A DNA stretch of 64,000 nt from Ptiloglossa arizonensis (GCF_051014685.1 NW_027479030.1:124001-188000), one strand, 5' to 3'. Positions 1-12,100 are shown, numbered from the stretch's first letter. Notes: a model not told the origin generated them from the letters alone. Numbers and translations are program-made.

Positions 1-92
1 TGAAGCTAAGAAATGGTTGACAAGACAACAAACTTTTCGCACTTCTGCTGCTCCAATCGCTTAACCAGAATGGCCTAGGGAAAAAATACGCA

Positions 93-109
93 TACCGTTG
101 TAATCGGGC
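93..109 (+). other. CENP-B-box-like segment, first of about one per monomer
   Basis: Bases 93-109 read TACCGTTGTAATCGGGC. The accepted minimal CENP-B box is NTTCGNNNNANNCGGGN. Here seven of its nine fixed positions match (CG, A and CGGG); the two mismatches are TT to AC. Against a canonical human-type box 11 of 17 positions agree. The segment sits at monomer positions 137-153 and recurs in most of the monomers, with common variants that break it (ACCATTG, ACCCTTG, AATCTGG). CENP-B binds such boxes in mammalian alpha satellite, and related domesticated pogo-type proteins occur elsewhere. Binding here is inference; chance similarity amplified by the repeat is a real alternative. Confidence 0.35.
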
Positions 110-133
110 GAGTTTCTGCTTTCAGATGCAATA

Positions 134-310
134 GGAATTTTTGGGTTAGGTCAATCCGTTCGCGAGATATGGGAGTTCGAAGCTAAGAGATGGTTGAGAA
201 GACAACAAATTTTTCGCAATTCTGCTGCTCCAAACGCTTAGCCAGCATGGCATAGGGAAAAAATACACATACCGTTGCAATCGGGCGAGTTTCAACTTTC
301 AGACGCAACA
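134..310 (+). repeat. Reference monomer defining the repeat phase (177 bp)
   Basis: This is the first complete monomer when the unit is opened at GGAATTTTT; the next starts at 311. Landmarks by monomer position, from a composite of several copies: T5 tract at 5-9; TCGCGA (an NruI site) at 27-32; A3T5 tract at 74-81; CTGCTGCTCC at about 89-98; CCTAGG (an AvrII site, lost in many copies) at 118-123; A6 tract at 125-130; CENP-B-box-like segment at 137-153. The composite has 42 G and 31 C in 177 bases. The unit start is arbitrary. The most variable sites are around 51-73 (GAGAAGACAAC, GAGAACGCAAA, GACAAGACAAC and others), 118-123 (CCTAGG, CATAGG, CCTATG, CATTGG, CCTGGG) and 168-177 (GATGCAATA, GACGCAACA, GTTGCAATA). 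Confidence 0.9.
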
Positions 311-1780
311 GGAATTTTTGGGTTGGGTCAAACCGTTCGCGAGATATGGGAGTTTGAAGCCAAGAAATGGTTGAGAACGCAAAAAATTTTTCGCAATTCT
401 GCTGCTCCAAACGCTTAACCAGAATGGCCTAGGGAAAAAATACACATACCGTTGTAATCGGGCGAGTTTCTACTTTCAGATGCAATAGGAATTTTTGGGT
501 TAGGTCAATCCGTTCACGAGATATGGGAGTTTGAGCCAACAAATGGTTGAGAAGGCAAAAAATTTTTCGCAATTCTGCTGCTCCAAACGCTTAACCAGAA
601 TGGCATAGGGAAAAAATGCACCTACTGTTGTAATCGGGCGAGTTTCTACTTTCAGATGCAATAGGAATTTTTGGGTTAGGTCAATCCGTTCGCGAGATAT
701 GGGAGTTTGAAGCCAACAAATGGTTGAGACGGCAAAAAATTTTTCGCAATTCTGCTGCTCCAAACGCTTAACCAGAATGGCCTAGGGAAAAAATACACAT
801 ACCGTTGTAATCGGGCGAGTTTCTACTTTCAGATGCAATAGGAATTTTTGGGTTAGGTCAATCCGTTCGCGAGATATGGGAGTTTGAAGCTAAGAAATGG
901 TTGAGAAGAGAATAAATTTTTCGCAATTCTGCTGCTCCAAACGCGAAACCAGAATTGCCTAGGGAAAAAGTACACATACCGTTGTAATCGGGCGAGTTTC
1001 TACTTTCAGACGCAACAGGAATTTTTGGGTTTGGTCAATCCGTTCGCGAGATATGGGAGTTTGAAGCTAAGAAATGGTTGAGAAGACAACAAATTTTTCG
1101 CAATTCTGCTGCTCCAAACGCTTAACCAGAATGGCATAGGGAAAAAATACACCTACTGTTGTAATCGGGCGAGTTTCTACTTTCAGATGCAATAGGAATT
1201 TTTGGGTTAGGTCAATCCGTTCGCGAGATATGGGAGTTTGAAGCCAACAAATGGTTGAGAAGGCAAAAAATTTTTCGCAATTCTGCTGCTCCAAACGCTT
1301 AACCAGAATGGCCTAGGGAAAAAATACACATACCGTTGTAATCGGGCGAGTTTCTACTTTCAGATGCAATAGGAATTTTTGGGTTAGGTCAATCCGTTCG
1401 CGAGATATGGGAGTTTGAAGCCAACAAATGGTTGAGAAGGCAAAAAATTTTTCGCAATTCTGCTGCTCCAAACGCTTAACCAGAATGGCCTATGGAAAAA
1501 ATACACCTACTGTTGTAATCGGGCGAGTTTCTACTTTCAGATGCAATAGGAATTTTTGGGATAGGTCAATCCGTTCGCGAGATATGGGAGTTTGAAGCTA
1601 AGAAATGGTTGACAAGACATCAAATTTTTCGCAATTCTGCTGCTCCAAACGCTTAACCAGAATGGCATAGGGAAAAAATACACCTACTGTTGTAATCGGG
1701 CGAGTTTCTACTTTCAGATGCAATAGGAATTTTTGGGTTAGGTCAATCCGTTCGCGAGATATGGGAGTTTGAAGCTAAGA

Positions 1781-2032
1781 AATGGTTGAGAAGACAACAA
1801 ATTTTTCGCAATTCTGCTGCTCCAAACGCTTAACCAGAATGGCATAGGGAAAAAATACACCTACTGTTGTAATCGGGCGAGTTTCTACTTTCAGATGCAA
1901 TAGGAATTTTTGGGTTAGGTCAATCCGTTCGCGAGATATGGGAGTTTGAAGCTAAGAAATGGTTGAGAAGACAACAAATTTTTCGCAATTCTGCTGCTCC
2001 AAACGCTTAACCAGAATGGCATAGGGAAAAAA
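1781..2032 (+). repeat. Ordinary monomers between two duplicated blocks
   Basis: About one and a half monomers of the CACCTACTG / GAGAAGACAAC type, nearly identical to the two preceding them, so a local single-monomer amplification is likely between about 1,600 and 2,030. No other feature is visible. Confidence 0.7.
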
Positions 2033-5000
2033 TACGCATACCGTTGTAATCGGGCGAGTTTCTACTTTCAGATGTAATAGGAATTTTTGGGTTAGTTCAA
2101 TCCGTTCGCGAGATATGGGACTTTGAAACTAAGAAATGGTTGAGAAGAGAACAAATTTTTCGCAATTCTGCTGCTACAAACGCTTAACCAGAATGGCATA
2201 GGGAAAAAATACACCTACCGTTGTAATCGGGCGAGTTTCTACTTTCAGACGCAACAGGAATTTTTGGGTTGGGTCAATCCGTTCGCGAGATATGGGAGGT
2301 TGGAGCCAAGAAATGGTTTAGAAGATCACAAATTTTTCGCAATTCTGCTGCTCCAAACGCTTAACCAGAATGGCCTAGGGAAAAAATGCACATACCGTTG
2401 TAATCGGGCGGGTTTCTACTTTCAGATACAATAGGAATTTTTGGGTTAGGTCAATCCGTTCGCGAGATATGGGAGTTTGAAGCTAAGAAATGGTTGAGAA
2501 GACAACAAATTTTTCGCAATTCTGCTGCTCCAAACGCTTAACCAGAATGGCCTAGGTAAAAAATTCACATACCATTGTAATCGGGCGAGTTCCTACTTTC
2601 AGATGCAATAGGAATTTTTGGGTTAGGTCAATCCGTTCGCGAGATATGGGAGTTTGAAGCTAAGAAATGGTTGAGAAGACAACAAATTTTTCGCAATTCT
2701 GCTGCTCCAAAGGCTTAACCAGAATGGCCTAGGTAAAAAATTCACATACCATTGTAATCGGGCGAGTTCCTACTTTCAGATGCAATAGGAATTTTTGGGT
2801 TAGTTCAATCCGTTCGCGAGATATGGGACTTTGAAGCTAAGAAATGGTTGAGAAGACAACAAATTTTTCGCAATTCTGCTGCTCCAAACGCTTAACCAGA
2901 ATGGCATAGGGAAAAAATACGCATACCGTTGTAATCGGGCGAGTTTCTACTTTCAGATGTAATAGGAATTTTTGGGTTAGTTCAATCCGTTCGCGAGATA
3001 TGGGACTTTGAAACTAAGAAATGGTTGAGAAGAGAACAAATTTTTCGCAATTCTGCTGCTACAAACGCTTAACCAGAATGGCATAGGGAAAAAATACACC
3101 TACCGTTGTAATCGGGCGAGTTTCTACTTTCAGACGCAACAGGAATTTTTGGGTTGGGTCAATCCGTTCGCGAGATATGGGAGGTTGGAGCCAAGAAATG
3201 GTTTAGAAGATCACAAATTTTTCGCAATTCTGCTGCTCCAAACGCTTAACCAGAATGGCCTAGGGAAAAAATGCACATACCGTTGTAATCGGGCGGGTTT
3301 CTACTTTCAGATACAATAGGAATTTTTGGGTTAGGTCAATCCGTTCGCGAGATATGGGAGTTTGAAGCTAAGAAATGGTTGAGAAGACAACAAATTTTTC
3401 GCAATTCTGCTGCTCCAAACGCTTAACCAGAATGGCCTAGGTAAAAAATTCACATACCATTGTAATCGGGCGAGTTCCTACTTTCAGATGCAATAGGAAT
3501 TTTTGGGTTAGGTCAATCCGTTCGCGAGATATGGGAGTTTGAAGCTAAGAAATGGTTGAGAAGACAACAAATTTTTCGCAATTCTGCTGCTCCAAAGGCT
3601 TAACCAGAATGGCCTAGGTAAAAAATTCACATACCATTGTAATCGGGCGAGTTCCTACTTTCAGATGCAATAGGAATTTTTGGGTTAGTTCAATCCGTTC
3701 GCGAGATATGGGACTTTGAAGCTAAGAAATGGTTGAGAAGAGAACAAATTTTTCGCAATTCTGCTGCTACAAACGCTTAACCAGAATGGCATAGGGAAAA
3801 AATACACCTACCGTTGTAATCGGGCGAGTTTCTACTTTCAGACGCAACAGGAATTTTTGGGTTGGGTCAATCCGTTCGCGAGATATGGGATGTTGAAGCC
3901 AAGAAATGGTTTAGAAGAGAACAAATTTTTCGCAATTCTGCTGCTCCAAACGCTTAACCAGAATGGCCTAGGGAAAAAATGCGCATACCGTTGTAATCGG
4001 GCGAGTTTCTACTTTCATATGCAGTACGAATTTTTGGGTTAGGTCAATCCGTTCGCGAGATATGGGAGTTTGAAGCTAAGAAATGGTTGACAAGACAACA
4101 AATTTTTCGCACTTCTGCTCCTCCAATCGCTTAACCAGTGTGGCCTAGGGAAAAAATACGCATACCGTTGTAATCGGGCGAGTTTCTACTTTCAGAGGCA
4201 ATAGGAATTTTTGGGTTAGGTCAATCCGTTCGCGAGATATGGGAGTTTGAAGCTAAGAAATGGTTGAGAAGACAACAAATTTTTCGCAATTCTGCTGCTC
4301 CAAACGCTTAACCAGAATGGCCTAGGTAAAAAATTCACATACCATTGTAATCGGGCGAGTTCCTACTTTCAGATGCAATAGGAATTTTTGGGTTAGGTCA
4401 ATCCGTTCGCGAGATATGGGAGTTTGAAGCTAAGAAATGGTTGAGAAGACAACAAATTTTTCGCAATTCTGCTGCTCCAAAGGCTTAACCAGAATGGCCT
4501 AGGTAAAAAATTCACATACCATTGTAATCGGGCGAGTTCCTACTTTCAGATGCAATAGGAATTTTTGGGTTAGTTCAATCCGTTCGCGAGATATGGGACT
4601 TTGAAGCTAAGAAATGGTTGAGAAGAGAACAAATTTTTCGCAATTCTGCTGCTACAAACGCTTAACCAGAATGGCATAGGGAAAAAATACACCTACCGTT
4701 GTAATCGGACGAGTTTCTACTTTCAGACGCAACAGGAATTTTTGGGTTGGGTCAATCCGTTCGCGAGATATGGGATGTTGAAGCCAAGAAATGGTTTAGA
4801 AGAGAACAAATTTTTCGCAATTCTGCTGCTCCAAACGCTTAACCAGAATGGCCTAGGGAAAAAATGCGCATACCGTTGTAATCGGGCGAGTTTCTACTTT
4901 CATATGCAGTACGAATTTTTGGGTTAGGTCAATCCGTTCGCGAGATATGGGAGTTTGAAGCTAAGAAATGGTTGACAAGACAACAAATTTTTCGCACTTC

Positions 5001-5140
5001 TGCTCCTCCAATCGCTTAACCAGTGTGGCCTAGGGAAAAAATACGCATACCGTTGTAATCGGGCGAGTTTCTACTTTCAGAGGCAATAGGAATTTTTGGG
5101 TTAGGTCAATCCGTTCGCGAGATATGGGAGTTTGAAGCCA
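2033..5140 (+). repeat. Five-monomer (885-bp) higher-order repeat, about 3.5 copies
   Basis: Private variants recur at 885 bp, exactly five monomers: GATGTAATAGG at 2,073 and 2,958; GGTTGGAGCC at about 2,298 and 3,183; AAAGGCTTAACC at about 2,710, 3,595 and 4,480; GGATGTTGAAGCC at about 3,889 and 4,774; CATATGCAGTACG at about 4,016 and 4,901; CCAGTGTGGCC at about 4,136 and 5,021. Two overlapping 885-bp duplications are superimposed: 2,033-2,845 with 2,918-3,735, and roughly 3,300-4,255 with 4,185-5,140. No indels were seen between the copies I compared. Confidence 0.85.
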
Positions 5141-6150
5141 AGAAATGGTTGAGAACGCAACAAATTTTTCGCAATTCTGCTGCTCCAAACGCTTAACCAG
5201 AATGGCATAGGGAAAAAATACGCATACCGTTGTAATCCGGCGAGTTTCTACTTTCAGATGCAATAGGAATTTTTGGGTTAGGTCAATCCGTTCGCGAGAT
5301 ATGGGAGTTTGAAGCTATGAAATGGTTGACAAGACAACAAATTTTTCGCTCTTCTGCTGCTCCAATCGCTTAACCGGAATGGCCTACGGAAGAAATACGC
5401 ATACCGTTGTAATCGGGCGAGTGTCTATTTTCAGATGCAATAGGAATTTTTGGGTTAGGTCAATCCGTTCGCGAGATATGGGAGTTTGAAGCTAAGAAAT
5501 GGTTGACAAGACAACAAATTTTTCGCACTTCTGCTCCTCCAATCGCTTAACCAGAGTGGCCTAGGGAAAAAATACGCATACCGTTGTAATCGGGCGAGTT
5601 TCTACTTTCAGATGCAATAGGAATTTTTGGGTTAGGTCAATCCGTTCGCGAGATATGGGAGTTTGAAGCCAAGAAATGGTTGAGAACGCAACAAATTTTT
5701 TGCACTTCTGCTTCTCCAATCGCTTAACGAGAATGGCCTAGGGAAAAAATACGCATACCGTTGTAATCGGGCGAGTTTCTACTTTCAGATGCAATAGGAA
5801 TTTTTGGGTTAGGTCAATCCGTTCGCGAGATATGGGAGTTTGAAGCTATGAAATGGTTGACAAGACAACAAATTTTTTGCACTTCTGCTGCTCCAATCGC
5901 TTAACGAGAATGGCCTAGGGGAAAAATACGCATACCGTTGTAATCGGGCGCGTTTCTACATTCAGATGCAATAGGAATTTTTGGGTTAGGTCAATCCGTT
6001 CGCGAGATATGGGAGTTTGAAGCCAAGAAATGGTTGAGAGCGCAACAAATTTTTCGCAATTCTGCTGCTCCAAACGCTTAACCAGAACGGCATAGGGAAA
6101 AAATACGCATACCGTTGTAATCGGGCGAGTTTCTACTTTCAGATGCAATA
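5030..6150 (+). repeat. Diverged continuation of the five-monomer repeat
   Basis: The segments starting at 5,030 and 5,915 (885 bp apart) resemble each other, including GAGAACGCAAC against GAGAGCGCAAC and flanking GCTATGAAATGG monomers near 5,314 and 5,848. The copies differ at more sites than those of the 2.0-5.1 kb block, suggesting an older round of the same 885-bp amplification. All of it is satellite. Confidence 0.6.
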
Positions 6151-7262
6151 GGAATTTTTGGGTTAGGTCAATCCGTTCGCGAGATATGGGAGTTTGAAGC
6201 TAAGAAATGGTTGAGAAGACAACAAATTTTTCGCAATTCTGCTGCTCCAAACGCTTAACCAGAATGGCCTAGGTAAAAAATTCACATTCCATTGTAATCG
6301 GGCGAGTTCCTACTTTCAGATGCAATAGGAATTTTTGGGTTAGGTCAATCCGTTCGCGAGATATGGGAGTTTGAAGCCAAGAAATAATTGAGACGGCAAA
6401 AAATTTTTCGCAATTCTGCTGCTCCAAACGCTTAACCAGAATGGCCTAGGGAAAAAATACACATACCGTTGTAATCGGGCGAGTTTCTACTTTCAGACGC
6501 AACAGGAATTTTTGGGTTGGGTCAATCCGTTCGCGAGATATGGGAGGTTGAAGCCAAGAAATGGTTGGGAACGCAAAAAATTTTTCGCAATTCTGCTGCT
6601 CCAAACGCTTAACCAGAATGGCCTAGGGAAAAAATACACATACCATTGTAATCGGGCGAGTGTCTACTTTCAGATGCGACAGGAATTTTTGGGTTAGGTC
6701 AATCCGTTCGCGAGATACGGGAGTTTGAAGCCAAGAAATGGTTGAGAGGGCAAAAAATTTTTCGCAACTCTGCTGCTCCAAACGCTTAACCAGAATGGCC
6801 TAGGGAAAAATACACATACCGTAGTAATCGGGCGAGTTTCTACTTTCAGGTGCAATAGGAATTTTTGGGTTAGGTCAATCCGTTCGCGAGATATGGAAGT
6901 TTGAAGCTAAGAAATGGTTGAGAAGAGAATAAATTTTTCGCAATTCTGCTGCTCCAAACGCTTAACCAGAATGGCCTAGGGAAAAAATGCACATTCCGTT
7001 GTAATCGGGCGAGTTTCTACTTTCAGATGCAATAGGAATTTTTGGGTTAGGTCAATCCGTTCGCGAGATATGGGAGTTTGAAGCCAACAAATGGTTGAGA
7101 AGGCAAAAAATTTTTCGCAATTCTGCTGCTCCAAACGCTTAACCAGAATGGCCTAGGGAAAAAATACACATACCGTTGTAATCGGGCGTGTTTCTACTTT
7201 CAGATGCAATAGGAATTTTTGGGTTAGGTCAATCCGTTCGCGAGATATGGGAGTTTGAAGCT
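6151..7262 (+). repeat. Heterogeneous monomers without clear higher-order period
   Basis: About six monomers of mixed subtype. The monomer near 6,806 has five A instead of six in its A-tract (176 bp). A monomer near 6,512 carries the linked GACGCAACA / GGTTGGGTC / GAAGCC set described under findings. No block copy was recognised; no gene or non-satellite sequence is present. Confidence 0.7.
6994..7010 (+). other. Best CENP-B-box-like variant noticed (8 of 9 core positions)
   Basis: In this monomer an A to T change gives TTCCGTTGTAATCGGGC, which differs from the minimal box NTTCGNNNNANNCGGGN only at the second T of TTCG. It is a single-monomer variant and may be random. I did not systematically scan every monomer for a perfect box. 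Confidence 0.3.
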
Positions 7263-8485
7263 AAGAAATGGTTGAGAAGAGAATAAATTTTTCGCAATTC
7301 TGCTGCTCCAAACGCTTAACCAGAATGGCCTAGGGAAAAAATGCACATACCGTTGTAATCGGGCGAGTTTCAACTTTCAGATGCAATAGGAATTCTTGGG
7401 TTAGGTCAATCCGTTCGCGAGATATGGGAGTTTGAATCTAAGAAATGGTTGACAAGAGAACAAATTTTTCGCACTTCTGCTGCTCCAATCGCTTAACCAG
7501 AATGGCCTAGGGAAAAAATACGCATACCGTTGTTATCGGGCGAGTTTCTACTTTCAGACGCAGCAGGAATTTTTGGGACTGGTCAAACCGTTCGCGAGAT
7601 ATGGGTCTTTGAAGCTAAGAAATGGTTGAGAAGACACCAAATTTTTCGCAATTCTGCTGCTCAAAACGCTTAACCAGAATGGCATAGGGAAAAAATACAC
7701 ATACCATTGTAATCGGGCGAGTTTCTACTTTCAGACGCAACAGGAATTTTTGGATTGGGTCAATCCGTTCGCGAGATATGGGAGTTTGAAGCTAAGAAAT
7801 GGTTGAGAAGAGAATAAATTTTTCGCAATTCTGCTGCTCCAAACGCTTAACCAGAATGGCCTAGGGAAAAAATGCACATACCGTTGCAATCGGGCGAGTT
7901 TCAACTATCAGATGCAATAGGAATTTTTGGGTTAGGTCAATCCGTTCGCGAGATATGGGAGTTTGAATCTAAGAAATGGTAGACAAGAGAACAAATTTTT
8001 CGCACTTCTGCTGCTCCAATCGCTTAACCAGAATGGCCTAGGGAAAAAATACGCATACCGTTGTTATCGGGCGAGTTTCTACTTTCAGACGCAGCAGGAA
8101 TTTTTGGGACTGGTCAAACCGTTCGCGAGATATGGGTCTTTGAAGCTAAGAAATGGTTGAGAAGACACCAAATTTTTCGCAATTCTGCTGCTCAAAACGC
8201 TTAACAAGAATGGCATAGGGAAAAAATACACATACCATTGTAATCGGGCGAGTTTCTACTTTCAGACGCAACAGGAATTTTTGGATTGGGTCAATCCGTT
8301 CGCGAGATATGGGAGTTTGAAGCTAAGAAATGGTTGAGAAGAGAATAAATTTTTCGCAATTCTGCTGCTCCAAACGCTTAACCAGAATGGCCTAGGGAAA
8401 AAATGCACATACCGTTGCAATCGGGCGAGTTTCAACTATCAGATGCAATAGGAATTTTTGGGTTAGGTCAATCCGTTCGCGAGAT
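7263..8485 (+). repeat. Three-monomer (531-bp) repeat, about 2.3 copies
   Basis: Markers repeat at 531 bp: GAATCTAAGAAATGGT at about 7,435 and 7,966, GCAGCAGGAATTTTTGGGAC at about 7,562 and 8,093, GAAGACACCAAA near 7,630 and 8,161, TTTTTGGATTGGG near 7,748 and 8,279, and TTTCAACTATCAG near 7,900 and 8,430. A few substitutions separate the copies, for example TGGTTGACAAG against TGGTAGACAAG. The third copy breaks off near 8,485. Confidence 0.85.
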
Positions 8486-9202
8486 ATGGGAGTTTGAAGC
8501 TAAGAAATGGTTGAGAAGAGAACAAATTCTTCGCAATTCTGCTGCTCCAAACGCTTAACCAGAATGGCCTATGGAAAAAATGCACATACCGTTGTAATCT
8601 GGCGAGTTTCTACTTTCAGATGCAATAGGAATTTTTTGGATAGGTCAATCCGTTCGCGAGATATGGGAGTTTGAAGCTAAGAAACGGTTGAGAAGACAAC
8701 AAATTTTTCGCAATTCTGCTGCTCAAAACGCTTAACCAGAATGGCCTAGGGAAAAAATACACATACCGTTGTAATCGGGCGAGTTTCTACTTTCAGATGC
8801 AATAGGAATTTTTGGGTTAGGTCAATCCGTTCGCGAGATATGGGAGTTTGAAGCTAAGAAATGGTTGAGAAGAGAATAAATTTTTCGCAATTCTGCTGCT
8901 CCAAACGCTTAACCAGAATGGCCTAGGGAAAAAATGCACATACCGTTGTAATCGGGCGAGTTTTAACAATCAGATGCAATAGGAATTTTTGGGTTAGGTC
9001 AATCCGTTCGCGAGATATGGGAGTTTGAAACTAAGAAATGGTTGAGAAGAAAACAAATTTTTCGCAATTCTGCTGCTCCAAATGCTTAACCAGAATGGCC
9101 TAGGGAAAAAATGCACATACCGTTGTAATCTGGCGAGTTTCTACTTTCAGATGCAATAGGAATTTTTGGGATAGGTCAATCCGTTCGCGAGATATGGGAG
9201 TT
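8486..9202 (+). repeat. Mixed monomers upstream of the 52-monomer copy
   Basis: Four monomers with private changes such as AAATTCTTCGC near 8,525, a T-for-G change giving six T near 8,631, and GTTTTAACAATC near 8,960. No period above 177 bp is clear. No gene is present. Confidence 0.7.
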
Positions 9203-10980
9203 TGAAGCTAAGAAATGGTTGACAAGACAACAAACTTTTCGCACTTCTGCTGCTCCAATCGCTTAACCAGAATGGCCTAGGGAAAAAATACGCATACCGT
9301 TGTAATCGGGCGAGTTTCTGCTTTCAGATGCAATAGGAATTTTTGGGTTAGGTCAATCCGTTCGCGAGATATGGGAGTTCGAAGCTAAGAGATGGTTGAG
9401 AAGACAACAAATTTTTCGCAATTCAGCTGCTCCAAACGCTTAGCCAGCATGGCATAGGGAAAAAATACACATACCGTTGCAATCGGGCGAGTTTCTACTT
9501 TCAGACGCAACAGGAATTTTTGGGTTGGGTCAAACCGTTCGCGAGATATGGGAGTTTGAAGCCAAGAAATGGTTGAGAACGCAAAAAATTTTTCGCAATT
9601 CTGCTGCTCCAAACGCTTAACCAGAATGGCCTAGGGAAAAAATACACATACCGTTGTAATCGGGCGAGTTTCTACTTTCAGATGCAATAGGAATTTTTGG
9701 GTTAGGTCAATCCGTTCGCGAGATATGGGAGTTTGAGCCAACAAATGGTTGAGAAGGCAAAAAATTTTTCGCAATTCTGCTGCTCCAAACGCTTAACCAG
9801 AATGGCATTGGGAAAAAATACACCTACTGTTGTAATCGGGCGAGTTTCTACTTTCAGATGCAATAGGAATTTTTGGGTTAGGTCAATCCGTTCGCGAGAT
9901 ATGGGAGTTTGAAGCCAACAAATGGTTGAGACGGCAAAAAATTTTTCGCAATTCTGCTGCTCCAAACGCTTAACCAGAATGGCCTAGGGAAAAAATACAC
10001 ATACCGTTGTAATCGGGCGAGTTTCCACTTTCAGATGCAATAGGAATTTTTGGGTTAGGTCAATCCGTTCGCGAGATATGGGAGTTTGAAGCTAAGAAAT
10101 GGTTGAGAAGAGAATAAATTTTTCGCAATTCTGCTGCTCCAAACGCGAAACCAGAATTGCCTAGGGAAAAAGTACACATACCGTTGTAATCGGGCGAGTT
10201 TCTACTTTCAGACGCAACAGGAATTTTTGGGTTTGGTCAATCCGTTCGCGAGATATGGGAGTTTGAAGCTAAGAAATGGTTGAGAAGACAACAAATTTTT
10301 CGCAATTCTGCTGCTCCAAACGCTTAACCAGAATGGCATAGGGAAAAAATACACCTACTGTTGTAATCGGGCGAGTTTCTACTTTCAGATGCAATAGGAA
10401 TTTTTGGGTTAGGTCAATCCGTTCGCGAGATATGGGAGTTTGAAGCCAACAAATGGTTGAGAAGGCAAAAAATTTTTCGCAATTCTGCTGCTCCAAACGC
10501 TTAACCAGAATGGCCTAGGGAAAAAATACACATACCGTTGTAATCGGGCGAGTTTCTACTTTCAGATGCAATAGGAATTTTTGGGTTAGGTCAATCCGTT
10601 CGCGAGATATGGGAGTTTGAAGCCAACAAATGGTTGAGAAGGCAAAAAATTTTTCGCAATTCTGCTGCTCCAAACGCTTAACCAGAATGGCCTATGGAAA
10701 AAATGCACATACCGTTGTAATCTGGCGAGTTTCTACTTTCAGATGCAATAGGAATTTTTGGGATAGGTCAATCCGTTCGCGAGATATGGGAGTTTGAAGC
10801 TAAGAAATGGTTGACAAGACATCAAATTTTTCGCAATTCTGCTGCTCCAAACGCTTAACCAGAATGGCATAGGGAAAAAATACACCTACTGTTGTAATCG
10901 GGCGAGTTTCTACTTTCAGATGCAATAGGAATTTTTGGGTTAGGTCAATCCGTTCGCGAGATATGGGAGTTTGAAGCCAA
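9203..10980 (+). repeat. Second copy of the 1-1,780 block
   Basis: Matches bases 1-1,780 at a spacing of 9,202 bp, including a shared one-base deletion in the GAGCCAAC monomer (near 9,736). The copies differ by scattered substitutions, for example CAGCTGCTCC near 9,424 and CATTGGG near 9,807. Its right part is itself the first unit of a six-monomer repeat. Confidence 0.8.
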
Positions 10981-12100
10981 CAAATGGTTGAGACGGCAAA
11001 AAATTTTTCGCAATTCTGCTGCTCCAAACGCTTAACCAGAATGGCCTAGGGAAAAAATACACATACCGTTGTAATCGGGCGAGTTTCTACTTTCAGATGC
11101 AATAGGAATTTTTGGGTTAGGTCAATCCGTTCGCGAGATATGGGAGTTTGAAGCTAAGAAATGGTTGAGAAGAGAATAAATTTTTCGCAATTCTGCTGCT
11201 CCAAACGCGAAACCAGAATTGCCTAGGGAAAAAGTACACATACCGTTGTAATCGGGCGAGTTTCTACTTTCAGACGCAACAGGAATTTTTGGGTTTGGTC
11301 AATCCGTTCGCGAGATATGGGAGTTTGAAGCTAAGAAATGGTTGAGAAGACAACAAATTTTTCGCAATTCTGCTGCTCCAAACGCTTAACCAGAATGGCA
11401 TTGGGAAAAAATACACCTACTGTTGTAATCGGGCGAGTTTCTACTTTCAGATGCAATAGGAATTTTTGGGTTAGGTCAATCCGTTCGCGAGATATGGGAG
11501 TTTGAAGCCAACAAATGGTTGAGAAGGCAAAAAATTTTTCGCAATTCTGCTGCTCCAAACGCTTAACCAGAATGGCCTAGGGAAAAAATACACATACCGT
11601 TGTAATCGGGCGAGTTTCTACTTTCAGATGCAATAGGAATTTTTGGGTTAGGTCAATCCGTTCGCGAGATATGGGAGTTTGAAGCCAACAAATGGTTGAG
11701 AAGGCAAAAAATTTTTCGCAATTCTGCTGCTCCAAACGCTTAACCAGAATGGCCTATGGAAAAAATGCACATACCGTTGTAATCTGGCGAGTTTCTACTT
11801 TCAGATGCAATAGGAATTTTTGGGATAGGTCAATCCGTTCGCGAGATATGGGAGTTTGAAGCTAAGAAATGGTTGACAAGACATCAAATTTTTCGCAATT
11901 CTGCTGCTCCAAACGCTTAACCAGAATGGCATACGGAAAAAATACACCTACTGTTGTAATCGCGCGAGTTTCTACTTTCAGATGCAATAGGAATTTTTGG
12001 GTTAGGTCAATCCGTTCGCGAGATATGGGAGTTTGAAGCCAACAAATGGTTGAGAAGGCAAAAAATTTTTCGCAATTCTGCTGCTCCAAACGCTTAACCA
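9780..12100 (+). repeat. Six-monomer (1,062-bp) repeat, about 2.2 copies
   Basis: AAACGCGAAACCAG occurs at 10,141 and 11,203, GAGACGGCAAA near 9,929 and 10,991, and GACAAGACATC near 10,813 and 11,875, all 1,062 bp apart. The third unit is partial and breaks off near 12,100. The first unit overlaps the block shared with bases 1-1,780, so the two duplications are nested. Confidence 0.82.

Larger units (their letters stand above)
1..1780 (+). repeat. Ten-monomer block copied at 9,203-10,980
   Basis: Distinctive variants here recur 9,202 bp downstream: the AACTTTTCGC variant near 51 (also near 9,253), GTTTCTGCTTTC near 113, the GAGCCAAC deletion monomer near 534 (also near 9,736), AAACGCGAAACC at 939 (also at 10,141) and GACAAGACATC near 1,612. 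The match stops near 1,780, where this copy has GAAGCTAAG and the other has GAAGCCAACA. The spacing equals 52 monomers less 2 bp, explained by one-base deletions near 534 and 6,806. The left edge lies outside the window. Nothing but satellite is present. Confidence 0.8.

Noticed and set aside
21..32. TCGCGA palindrome as a protein-binding operator
   Set aside because: Six bases of dyad symmetry are too little to support a specific regulator; it is useful only as an NruI site for restriction ladders.
134..150. Telomere-like string GGGTTAGG in each monomer
   Set aside because: It is one short partial match per 177 bp, not a tandem telomeric tract; most likely chance.
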